From: Litoreibacter sp.
Lineage (GTDB): Bacteria; Pseudomonadota; Alphaproteobacteria; Rhodobacterales; Rhodobacteraceae
Direction of reading: 5' to 3'
DNA length: 5,990 nt
Assembly (NCBI GenBank): GCA_013042765.1
Contig: JABDPP010000442.1
Coordinates: 1 to 5,990 of the forward strand
Shown here: positions 1-5,990 of the stretch, in pieces
How positions within the stretch are numbered: the first letter of the stretch is position 1
How the letters are laid out: each line of letters begins with the position of its first letter
Made by a program: the position numbers and the translations under genes
The notes under the pieces: model-generated
The model's database searches: none
What the model was told of the DNA's origin: nothing
What the model saw: the letters and a program-made list of their open reading frames with translations, nothing else

Positions 1-1
1 G

Positions 2-163
2 GACAACACGACGGTCACTCGCAGGACGGTGACGGTGGGCGGCGTCCAGCAGAACTCGATCATCGTGCTCGAGGGGCTGGAACCCGGTGACATTATCGCG
101 TCGGCCGGAGTATCCTTCCTGCGCGAAGGCCAGAAAGTGAAACTGCTGGACGGCGAGGGCTGA
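2..163 (+). CDS. RND efflux periplasmic adaptor subunit (membrane fusion protein), C-terminal end only
   Basis: The frame is open from the left edge to TGA at 161-163, giving the last 53 residues of a protein whose start lies outside the window. The visible tail (VTVGGVQQNSIIVLEGLEPGD and following, ending in a REGQKVKLLDGEG-type segment) is typical of the last beta-rich, membrane-proximal part of HlyD/AcrA-type adaptors, where 'GL.PGD.VV..G...L..GQ.V' is the usual pattern. Family knowledge: these lipid- or membrane-anchored periplasmic proteins link the inner-membrane RND permease to an outer-membrane channel. The next gene is an RND permease starting 3 bases after this stop, so the two are almost certainly co-transcribed and translationally coupled. 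Nothing can be said about its signal peptide or lipobox, which are off the window. Substrate unknown. Confidence 0.85.
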   Translation, partial: DNTTVTRRTVTVGGVQQNSIIVLEGLEPGDIIASAGVSFLREGQKVKLLDGEG

Positions 164-166
164 GCG

Positions 167-3100
167 ATGGATTTCCTCGCGCGTTTCGGGATCGAGAAAT
201 CCCGCCTCACCGTGCTGGCCATGCTGGCGCTTATCGCCCTTGGCGTCATGAGCTATAGCGCGCTGCCCAAACGCGAAAACCCCGCGATCACGATCCGCTC
301 CGCCGTCGTGGTGGCCCAGTTTCCCGGGATGGAACCCGAACGGATCGAGGACCTGATCGCCGTCCCGCTGGAGCGAGCCGCGCGCGAGATAGGTGAGGTC
401 GAGGATATCTCGACACTCATCACCAGCGGACAGGCCCAGCTCAACATCAGCATCTACGAAAGTGTTCCCGCAGAGCAGCTCGACACCGTATTTGTCGAAC
501 TCCGCCAGAAGATGGAGGACAGCGCCGGCGATTTGCCCGACGGCACCTATGGCCCCCTCGTCAACACCAATTACGGCGATGTTGCGATTGCGACCATCGC
601 CGTCACCGGCGAGGGGTTCTCCTATGCCGAGATCTCGAACGCGGCGGAGGCGCTGCGATCGGGGCTCTACAAGGTCTCCGGCATCACCAAGGTCTCGCTT
701 CAGGGCGAACAGGAGGAACGGATCTGGCTTGAGATCGACAGCCGGCGGCTGGCGGCCATCGGTGTCCAACTGCCGCAAGTGCTCAGCGACCTGCGCAACC
801 AGAATGTCATCCTGCCGGCCGGCCGGCTCGACGCGGACGGCACCACGATCATTCTCGAGGCCAATGGCAACTTCAACACGCTGGAAGATATCGGCGCAGT
901 TCTGACCCAGATCCCCAGTGGCGATATTGTCCGGCTGCGCGATCTCATGAGCGTGCGCCGCGGATATGTCGACCCGATGGAAAAGCCCGTCTACTTCAAT
1001 GGCGCGCCCGCGGTTCTTGTCAGCGTCGAAATGGCGGAGGACCGCGATATCCAGAAAGTCGGGCGCGACCTGCAGGCAGCCGTCACGGCGCTCGAGCAGA
1101 CCCAACCGATCGGCATCTCTTACAATTTCTCCACCGCGCAGGAGACCAACGTGACCATCGCGATCAACGGCGCGCTGTCCAACGTCGCGCAGACCTTCGC
1201 GGTGGTGCTGGTGGTCATGCTGATCTTCCTCGGTATCCGTCCCGCGCTGATCATCGCCAGCATCGTGCCCTTCACCGTGTCCTTTGCGCTGATGGGCATG
1301 GGTCGGATCGGGATCGACCTTGAACAGATCTCGATCGCGGCGGTCATCATCTCGTTGGGGCTTCTGGTCGATAACGGGCTTGTGGTGGTCGAGGATATCA
1401 CCACCCGCATCAAGAACGGAGCCCGCCCCGGAGACGCGGCCAAGGCGGCCAGCGGGCAGTTTTTCATCCCTCTCGCGGTGGCCTCTGTGACGACCGTCTC
1501 AGCCTTCCTGCCGATGCTCATTCTCGACGGCACAACCGGAGAGTTCGCCTTCTCGCTCGGCGCGGTGGTCGGGGTCATGCTGCTGGGATCGTGGCTGACA
1601 GCGCATTACATCCTGCCCTTCCTCGCCGCCAACACCCTGAAACCTGCGGCTGCGCGCACTGAGGAGGCCGAGGAGGACAATGCCATCACCCGCGCCTATG
1701 CCACGGTGATCCGCAAGATCCTGCGCTTCGGGGTGCCTGTCGCGATCGGCAGCTACCTTCTGGTCGCCCTGGGGATCTCGACCTTCGGCAGCCTCAAGTC
1801 AGAGATGTTCCCGCTGTCTGAGCGGGCCGAATATCTCGTCTATCTCGACATGCCGAAAGGCACCGCGATTTCCGAAACTCGCGAGGAGGCGCTTGCCATC
1901 GAAGCCTGGCTCCGCGACCCGGAGGCTAATCCCGAAGTGGTCAATACAACCCTCTTCGTTGGCCATGGCGGGCCACGCTTCTACCTCGCCCTTTCGCCGG
2001 CCGATACCGATCCGTCCAGCGCCTTTCTCGTCGTGAACACCGAAAGCTTCGAGGGCGCGGTAACGGCGGCAGAGCGCGCCCGGGACCATCTCTACCAGTT
2101 CCATCCCGCCGCCCGCGCCCGCATCACGCGGCTGTCCATGGGCGGCAGCGAGTCGGGTATCGTGCGCATCAAGATCACCGGCCCCGACGCCGACACGATG
2201 CTGACCGCCGCCGACCGGATCGAGGCGGGATTTGCCGCGCTGCCCAACATGATCCTGAACCAGAATGACTGGGGCAACAAAACCCTGACCATCGGCATCG
2301 ACATCCTGCAGGAGAAAGCCCGCGAACTGGGCGTGACCTCCAGTGACATCTCCGACGTGATGGAGACCTATTTCACCGGAACCCGGTATTCCGTCTTCCG
2401 CGATGGCGACGACCAGATCCCCATCGTTGTTCGCGCGGAGGAAGCCTATCGCGACAGTCTCGAGGATCTCTCCAACTTGTCGATCCCCACTGATACGGGG
2501 CTGGTCTCGCTCGATCAGGTCTCGGTATTCCGGCCGCGTCTGGACCTCTCCCAGATCCGGCGCGAAAATCAGGTCCGCCAGATCGAGATCTCCGCAAAGA
2601 GCGGCACCCTGTCCGCCGCCGAGGTGGAAGCCAGTATCGCGCCGGTGCTCGCGTCACTGGAGCTTGGCCCCGACTACATCGTGAGCGTCGGCGGTGAGAG
2701 CGAGGACGCCGCGGAGGCCAACGCGAAACTGGCCGCCGGGATGCCGATCGCGCTCATGGTCATGCTGGCCGCGCTGATCTACCAGTTCAATTCGGTGCGG
2801 CGCGTCGCGCTGACCTTCCTGACCATCCCGATGATCGTGGCCGGCGCCCCGCTGGCCTTGCTGCTGACAAATCAACCGCTCTCCTTCTTCGCGATCCTCG
2901 GGCTGATCTCGCTGATGGGGATCATCATCAACAACGCGATCGTGCTGATTGACCAGATCGATATCGAGCGTGCGTCCCTGCCGCTCGACGAGGCAATCGT
3001 GTTGGCTTCGAGCAAACGACTGATGCCGGTCCTGCTGACCTCGTTGACAACGGTTCTGGGGCTGTTGCCGATGGCGCTGTTCGGCGGGGCGCTGTTCGAA

Positions 3101-3244
3101 CCAATGGCCACACTGATGATCGGAGGGCTGGTGTTGGCCTCGCCGCTGACACTCCTCTTCGTGCCGCCTGTCTATCGCCTGATGTTCGCAGGTCAGGCCG
3201 CAACGCGCAGCCCGGCTGAGGTGACCGGAACCCAAACTGCCTGA
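167..3244 (+). CDS. RND family efflux permease (AcrB-like, HAE type)
   Basis: Inner-membrane proton-driven export pump of 1025 residues (AcrB is 1049), so complete. The layout is the classic duplicated RND plan. TM1 is at about residues 14-32, then the first periplasmic pore region to about 333, TM2-TM6 at about 335-488, TM7 at about 523-541, the second periplasmic region to about 855, and TM8-TM12 at about 857-1004. TM4 carries GLLVDNGLVVVEDI (399-412) and TM10 carries GIIINNAIVLID (918-929). By alignment with AcrB, D407 is kept (D402), R971 and T978 are kept (R951, T958), but D408 is N403 and K940 is N922. Many RND subfamilies vary here, so this need not mean loss of function. The ATG at 167 is preceded by a modest purine-rich site (GGCGAGGG, 152-159) inside the end of the adaptor gene. 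Class is certain; substrate (drug, lipid, siderophore or other) is not readable. Confidence 0.95.
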   Translation: MDFLARFGIEKSRLTVLAMLALIALGVMSYSALPKRENPAITIRSAVVVAQFPGMEPERIEDLIAVPLERAAREIGEVEDISTLITSGQAQLNISIYESVPAEQLDTVFVELRQKMEDSAGDLPDGTYGPLVNTNYGDVAIATIAVTGEGFSYAEISNAAEALRSGLYKVSGITKVSLQGEQEERIWLEIDSRRLAAIGVQLPQVLSDLRNQNVILPAGRLDADGTTIILEANGNFNTLEDIGAVLTQIPSGDIVRLRDLMSVRRGYVDPMEKPVYFNGAPAVLVSVEMAEDRDIQKVGRDLQAAVTALEQTQPIGISYNFSTAQETNVTIAINGALSNVAQTFAVVLVVMLIFLGIRPALIIASIVPFTVSFALMGMGRIGIDLEQISIAAVIISLGLLVDNGLVVVEDITTRIKNGARPGDAAKAASGQFFIPLAVASVTTVSAFLPMLILDGTTGEFAFSLGAVVGVMLLGSWLTAHYILPFLAANTLKPAAARTEEAEEDNAITRAYATVIRKILRFGVPVAIGSYLLVALGISTFGSLKSEMFPLSERAEYLVYLDMPKGTAISETREEALAIEAWLRDPEANPEVVNTTLFVGHGGPRFYLALSPADTDPSSAFLVVNTESFEGAVTAAERARDHLYQFHPAARARITRLSMGGSESGIVRIKITGPDADTMLTAADRIEAGFAALPNMILNQNDWGNKTLTIGIDILQEKARELGVTSSDISDVMETYFTGTRYSVFRDGDDQIPIVVRAEEAYRDSLEDLSNLSIPTDTGLVSLDQVSVFRPRLDLSQIRRENQVRQIEISAKSGTLSAAEVEASIAPVLASLELGPDYIVSVGGESEDAAEANAKLAAGMPIALMVMLAALIYQFNSVRRVALTFLTIPMIVAGAPLALLLTNQPLSFFAILGLISLMGIIINNAIVLIDQIDIERASLPLDEAIVLASSKRLMPVLLTSLTTVLGLLPMALFGGALFEPMATLMIGGLVLASPLTLLFVPPVYRLMFAGQAATRSPAEVTGTQTA

Positions 3245-3257
3245 TCTGGCTTGGTGC
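3245..3257. other. 13-base convergent gap between RND permease and SnoaL-like gene
   Basis: Two oppositely directed genes end here with 13 bases between stops. A weak GGCT/AGCC pairing with an 8-base loop (about 3248-3263) overlaps the end of the SnoaL-like gene, but there is no T-run on either side, so no intrinsic terminator is called. Transcripts from the two sides probably overlap at their 3' ends or use factor-dependent termination. Confidence 0.45.
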
Positions 3258-3650
3258 CTAGCCTGAGACCTGACGCTCGTAATCGTCCGCGTCATACCAG
3301 CCGAGGGATTTCACCACGTTGAGGTCCTCGTCCAGATCCCACTCTTCCCAGCCGGAAAACCGCACGGGCGTCCCTGTCTCCTTGTGGCGGCCCACGAATG
3401 TCCACGCGTAAACCATGTGATGATCCGCCACGAGCACTCTATCACAGGTCAGGACAAGATCGGGAAAATCGGACATGAAGCCGGCTGCCATTGCGGCGAT
3501 CTCATCGCGGGTCGTCATCGGCTCCGCCCCGTTCATCCCGAAACTGGTGCTGGCCGAATAGCGCTCGGCAACCCGCGCCGCATCGCCCGCGGTCCAGGCG
3601 GCGCAATGCTCTTGAGCAATTTGCCGGGCCTGTTCGATGTCAGGGATCAT
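3258..3650 (-). CDS. SnoaL-like / NTF2-fold small protein
   Basis: A complete 130-residue protein, the usual size for one SnoaL-like domain (alpha+beta cone fold). The pattern fits: an N-terminal helix with AAWTAGDAARVAERY (17-31), a second helix region followed by FMSDFPDL (58-65), then strands VLVADHHMVYAWTFVGRHKE (72-91), TGTPVRFSGWEEWDL (92-106) and a final strand ending in GWYDADDY (117-124). No signal peptide or membrane segment, so cytoplasmic. Family members range from polyketide cyclases and isomerases to proteins with no known activity; several polar residues line the likely pocket (D69, H77, H78, W101, D106), but no specific reaction can be assigned. ATG at 3650 is supported by a strong upstream ribosome site. 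It lies 39 bases downstream of the AAA+ ATPase gene on the same strand, so it may be the last gene of that transcript. It converges on the RND permease with a 13-base gap. Confidence 0.85.
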   Translation of the reverse strand: MIPDIEQARQIAQEHCAAWTAGDAARVAERYSASTSFGMNGAEPMTTRDEIAAMAAGFMSDFPDLVLTCDRVLVADHHMVYAWTFVGRHKETGTPVRFSGWEEWDLDEDLNVVKSLGWYDADDYERQVSG

Positions 3651-3654
3651 GCGA

Positions 3655-3660
3655 CCCTCC
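3655..3660 (-). promoter_or_regulatory. Shine-Dalgarno site of the SnoaL-like gene
   Basis: On the - strand the bases before the ATG at 3650 read AGGGGAGGGTCGC, placing a GGAGGG core 4 bases from the start codon. The match to the 16S rRNA tail is strong and settles the start of this gene. Confidence 0.75.
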
Positions 3661-3689
3661 CCTGGCTCACGGGCCGTGCCCGCCCTGGT

Positions 3690-5051
3690 TCAGGACTGGG
3701 TCCGCTTGGCGGCCGTGATGTTCTGGGCGGCGAGCTCCAGCAGTTCCGTGCTGAGTTCGACCGGGCGGTCGAGATACCGGCACGCCGCGATGATGTGACG
3801 GATCAGGAAGCCCGGGTGCGCGCCCGACGTGACGTTGTTCTTGGCCTCGTATTCCTTGTCGAAGAACTGTTCCACCACGTCCTGTCGCCATTCCAGACCA
3901 TATTCAGCGCAGGCATCCTTGAAGATATGGATATAATCCTCACGCGTAGGGCTCGGGACATGGATCTTGAAATAGATCCGCCGCAGGGACGCACCGTCAC
4001 CCAGTTCCTCGGGCATAAGGTTCGAAGAAAACACCACCAGCTGGTCGAAGGACAGGGTGAACTTCTTGCCGGTGTGGAGCGACATGATGTCAAAGCCCTT
4101 CTCCAGCGGCACGATCCAGCGGTTGAGAAACTCCTGCGGTCTAGAGACCTGACGGCCGAAATCGTCGAGCACGAAGACACCGCCCAAAGCCTTGAGGTGC
4201 ATCGGGGCCTCGTAAAAACGCGAGGTCTGGTCGAACTGGAGGTCCAGCCGGTCGAGGGTCAATTCGCCGCCGGCAATCACAACCGGCCGCTCGCAGGGCA
4301 CCCAGCGCGCATCGATCGGCGGAGCGCCTTCGGGCAGATCAACGACCTCGTGCAGCGTCTCATCGAAGAACCGAATGATCTGGTTGCCGACCAGAACCGC
4401 GTGCGGGAAATAAATCGTATCGTGAAACGACTTGCCCAGCGCCTCGGCAATCGACGTTTTGCCGTTCCCAGGCTCGCCATAAAGCAAAACGGATCGTCCG
4501 GAATTCGCCGCGGGGCCGACCTGCGCCATCATGCCCTTGGGCAGGACCAGATGCGTCATCGACTTCTCCAGCGTGGCGCGGTGAACCTCTTCGTTGTTGA
4601 TGGACTGCAGCTTCACCTGCCGCTCGAACTCCTGAAGCGTGACCGGGGCCGGCCCCACATATTGGGACAAGAGCATCGCCTCGAGCGCCCAGTTGCGACC
4701 GGTATCGGTCAGGGAATAGCGGATATCGGATTTGATATCCTCCGACTCGAGCCCGCGGGATTCAACGAGCATGAGCGCTACCATCTCCTTGATGATCAGG
4801 CGAACGACGGTCCTTGGCAGCTTGATCTCGTGGGCGATCATCGCGGGTGTCAAAGTGCCAGACTCGTGCATGATCTTGCAGACGAGACCAATCAGAAAGC
4901 TCGAAGACAGGCCGGTATCTTCCACCGTCCTGGGGGGCGAAGCATAGGTGATCCCGCTCGAAAAAGTTTCCTTTGGAAGGTTCATGACCGCTTCCTCCGA
5001 TACTGTTTCGTCTGTTTCTTCTTTTTCTTCTTTCTTAGATTTCCACAACAT
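3690..5051 (-). CDS. AAA+ ATPase with N-terminal winged-helix domain, next to tadC
   Basis: Protein of 453 residues from the ATG at 5051, or 431 from Met23 (ATG at 4985), which has the better ribosome site. Residues 1-22 are a charged KKEEKEETDET-type tail. Residues about 47-127 look like a winged helix: SGTLTPAMIAHEIKLPRTVV is the helix-turn-helix part and IRYSLTDTGRNWALEAM the wing and last helix. The AAA+ core follows: Walker A GEPGNGKTS (192-200), the segment ERPVVIAGGELTLDRLDL (254-271), Walker B VFVLDDFGRQ (292-301, Asp-Asp instead of the usual Asp-Glu), sensor-1 N344 in FSSNLMPEEL, likely arginine finger in LRRIYFKI (R357/R358), and a lid with sensor-2-like HPGFLIRHI (412-420). No membrane segment; cytoplasmic. 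From memory, relatives have been described as chaperone-like ATPases associated with Flp pilus assembly. The position behind tadC agrees, but the role in the pilus is inferred. Confidence 0.85.
   Translation of the reverse strand: MLWKSKKEEKEETDETVSEEAVMNLPKETFSSGITYASPPRTVEDTGLSSSFLIGLVCKIMHESGTLTPAMIAHEIKLPRTVVRLIIKEMVALMLVESRGLESEDIKSDIRYSLTDTGRNWALEAMLLSQYVGPAPVTLQEFERQVKLQSINNEEVHRATLEKSMTHLVLPKGMMAQVGPAANSGRSVLLYGEPGNGKTSIAEALGKSFHDTIYFPHAVLVGNQIIRFFDETLHEVVDLPEGAPPIDARWVPCERPVVIAGGELTLDRLDLQFDQTSRFYEAPMHLKALGGVFVLDDFGRQVSRPQEFLNRWIVPLEKGFDIMSLHTGKKFTLSFDQLVVFSSNLMPEELGDGASLRRIYFKIHVPSPTREDYIHIFKDACAEYGLEWRQDVVEQFFDKEYEAKNNVTSGAHPGFLIRHIIAACRYLDRPVELSTELLELAAQNITAAKRTQS
4993..4998 (-). 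promoter_or_regulatory. Strong Shine-Dalgarno site supporting an internal start (Met23) of the AAA+ ATPase
   Basis: On the - strand GGAGGA lies 7 bases before an in-frame ATG at 4985-4983. The ATG at 5051 has only a weak purine run (CGGAAAC) before it. This argues for a 431-residue product starting MNLPKETFSSG, or for two products. The caveat is that GGAGGA is also part of the codons for the SEEAV segment of the longer form. Confidence 0.5.
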
Positions 5052-5172
5052 GTTTCCGACTCACTCTTTCTGGCCACGACGGGCAAATGTCGAACCTGTA
5101 CTCAGAGACGAGCACAGAATGCGATCCTGACATGTCTCTTGCGGTACGGTTTTGATCATCTCTGTCTTCCAA
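5052..5172. other. 121-base gap between tadC and the AAA+ ATPase gene
   Basis: This is the only sizeable intergenic stretch in the window. I see no hairpin followed by a T-run that would make an intrinsic terminator, no convincing -35/-10 pair in the - strand direction, and no TTAA-N7-TTAA site of the CtrA type. Its only structured content is the small ORF at 5061-5159. The gap is long compared with the 39 and 3 base gaps elsewhere in the window, so a promoter or leader not recognisable by eye may lie here. Confidence 0.5.
5061..5159 (-). CDS. Possible 32-residue small ORF between tadC and the AAA+ ATPase gene
   Basis: Between the tadC stop (5173) and the ATPase ATG (5051) the - strand carries ATG at 5159 followed by 32 sense codons and TGA at 5063-5061. 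A GGAAG purine site sits 6 bases before the ATG. The predicted peptide begins MIKTVPQETCQDRIL and ends in ARRGQKE; it has two cysteines, is hydrophilic and matches no family I recognise. It is in the same frame as the ATPase gene, with its stop only four codons before the ATPase ATG, so it could act as a coupled leader peptide or be an unused remnant of an older, longer 5' end. A 99-base ORF can arise by chance, so this remains tentative. Confidence 0.25.
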   Translation of the reverse strand: MIKTVPQETCQDRILCSSLSTGSTFARRGQKE

Positions 5173-5990
5173 TCAGCCCGGCGACATCTGCATAAACACG
5201 GAGATAATGGTAAACATAATCGGCACTAAGACGATAATCAGGTTCACCGGGAACATGAAAGTTGCCATTGGGAATAGCATCTTAACAGGTAGAGAATTCG
5301 CTTTCTCTTCGGCCCGGATGATCCGGAGTGTCCGCATCTCCTTGCTGAAGACGCGCAAGGTCTTGGTAATGCTGGCGCCGAGCTCCTCGGATTGTTTGAA
5401 TAACACGGCCAGCGTATTGGCCTCTTCCACGTTTACGCGCTTCGAAAAACTGCTCAGAGCCTCATGCAGTGGGCGACCGGCACGAACCTCCAAGTTGATA
5501 ATCGACAGTTGCATTCCGAAATCCGGAGTGGTCATCAGAAACTCGCGGGTCACGCGATCAATGGCTGCTCCGACGCTTAACCCAGCATCAACGCACACCA
5601 GCAGGAGATCCATAAAGTCCGGAAAGAGCTTGCGAAACTCGCGTGTTCGTCTCTTTCCTATTTGTTCCAGAACCACGGCCGACAGAATAAATACAAGCCC
5701 AGCCGCAATGGCTCCGGCCAAGAGCGTGGCCAGATTTGAAACCGAGGGAGCAATGAAACTAATTCCAAGCTGCGTAACAAAAAAGGTCACTGCCGAGAGA
5801 GACAGCCGAATGAGGTTGAATTTCGCCAGGGCTGATTTTGAGAAGTAGCCCGCCTGTACAAGCCGCATCCTGAGCGAGTCCTGTGACTCATTCTGCACGA
5901 CGTCTAGATAGTACCGCAATTGCTCATTTTCAGATCCGAGGATCTCGTTGATCTCGTCACTTCTTTCCGTACGTTTGCGCTGCACTCCAC
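5173..5990 (-). CDS. tadC: TadC, Tad/Flp pilus inner-membrane platform protein (T2SS GspF-type domain), 5' end off the window
   Basis: The - strand frame runs from the right edge to TGA at 5175-5173. A GTG at 5985 would give 270 residues, but the frame stays open to the edge, and TadC proteins are usually about 300-330 residues with an extra N-terminal membrane segment, so the true start is probably outside. Numbering from that GTG: RLVQAGYFSKSALAKFNLIR (41-60) leads into membrane segments at about 56-79 and 84-106. The cytoplasmic GspF-type domain runs from FRKLFPDFMDLLLVCVDAGL (117-136) through VRAGRPLHEAL (167-177) and FKQSEELGASITKTLR (196-211) to AEEKANSLPVKMLFPM (225-240). A final membrane segment is at about 241-264. 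TadC works with TadB as the platform around which the TadA ATPase drives assembly of the Flp fimbria. tadB would be expected just beyond the right edge. Base composition is clearly more A+T-rich than the RND genes. Confidence 0.88.
   Translation of the reverse strand, partial: GVQRKRTERSDEINEILGSENEQLRYYLDVVQNESQDSLRMRLVQAGYFSKSALAKFNLIRLSLSAVTFFVTQLGISFIAPSVSNLATLLAGAIAAGLVFILSAVVLEQIGKRRTREFRKLFPDFMDLLLVCVDAGLSVGAAIDRVTREFLMTTPDFGMQLSIINLEVRAGRPLHEALSSFSKRVNVEEANTLAVLFKQSEELGASITKTLRVFSKEMRTLRIIRAEEKANSLPVKMLFPMATFMFPVNLIIVLVPIMFTIISVFMQMSPG

Noticed and set aside
3246..3263. GGCT...AGCC pairing between the convergent genes as a terminator
   Set aside because: Only a 4-base stem, an 8-base loop and no T-run on either strand.
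2654..3295. 213-codon - strand open frame opposite the 3' end of the RND permease
   Set aside because: It is opposite strongly conserved RND membrane segments, has a low-complexity Gln/Arg/His composition, and shows no family match by eye.
4721..4740. Perfect 7-base inverted repeat (GGATATC, 6-base spacer, GATATCC)
   Set aside because: It lies inside the ATPase coding region and comes from two Asp-Ile codon pairs (GAT ATC) in EDIKSDIR. Chance plus codon use explains it; there is no reason to call an operator.
3384..5195. 603-codon open frame on the + strand, antisense to the AAA+ ATPase and SnoaL-like genes
   Set aside because: It is a mirror frame of two well-supported - strand genes. Its product is rich in Arg/His/Gln, has no recognisable domain, and contains a Phe run that is only the antisense of the Lys/Glu tract.
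5983..5985. GTG as the real start of tadC
   Set aside because: The frame continues to the window edge, no upstream ribosome site can be seen, and the product would lack the N-terminal membrane segment usual for TadC.

Overview
The window looks like a piece of an alphaproteobacterial chromosome, probably a marine Rhodobacterales-type organism. This rests on the high GC of most genes, the protein style and the gene families, not on any taxonomic marker. It is gene-dense, with no RNA gene, insertion sequence, CRISPR array or stretch over 300 bases without a gene.

Left half, + strand (2-3244): the last 53 codons of an RND periplasmic adaptor (membrane fusion protein), then after 3 bases a complete 1025-residue RND efflux permease. 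These are two parts of a tripartite export pump; no outer-membrane channel gene is visible. The permease keeps part of the usual proton-relay set (D402, R951, T958) but has Asn at the positions of AcrB D408 and K940.

Right half, - strand, read from right to left: a tadC gene cut by the right edge (inner-membrane platform protein of a Tad/Flp pilus); a 121-base gap holding a possible 32-codon small ORF; a 453-residue (or 431-residue) AAA+ ATPase with an N-terminal winged-helix-like domain; and, 39 bases further on, a 130-residue SnoaL-like/NTF2-fold protein. This last gene runs tail to tail into the RND permease gene with only 13 bases between the stop codons. All - strand genes could share one transcript, although the 121-base gap leaves room for an internal signal.

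The most interesting item is the winged-helix AAA+ ATPase directly behind tadC, a place where tad clusters often carry the TPR lipoprotein gene tadD. It has a full set of ATPase motifs and a distinctive block around its Walker B motif. The position suggests an accessory ATPase or regulator for the pilus, but this is inference. The tadC end is visibly richer in A+T than the RND end, so the two halves may have different histories.
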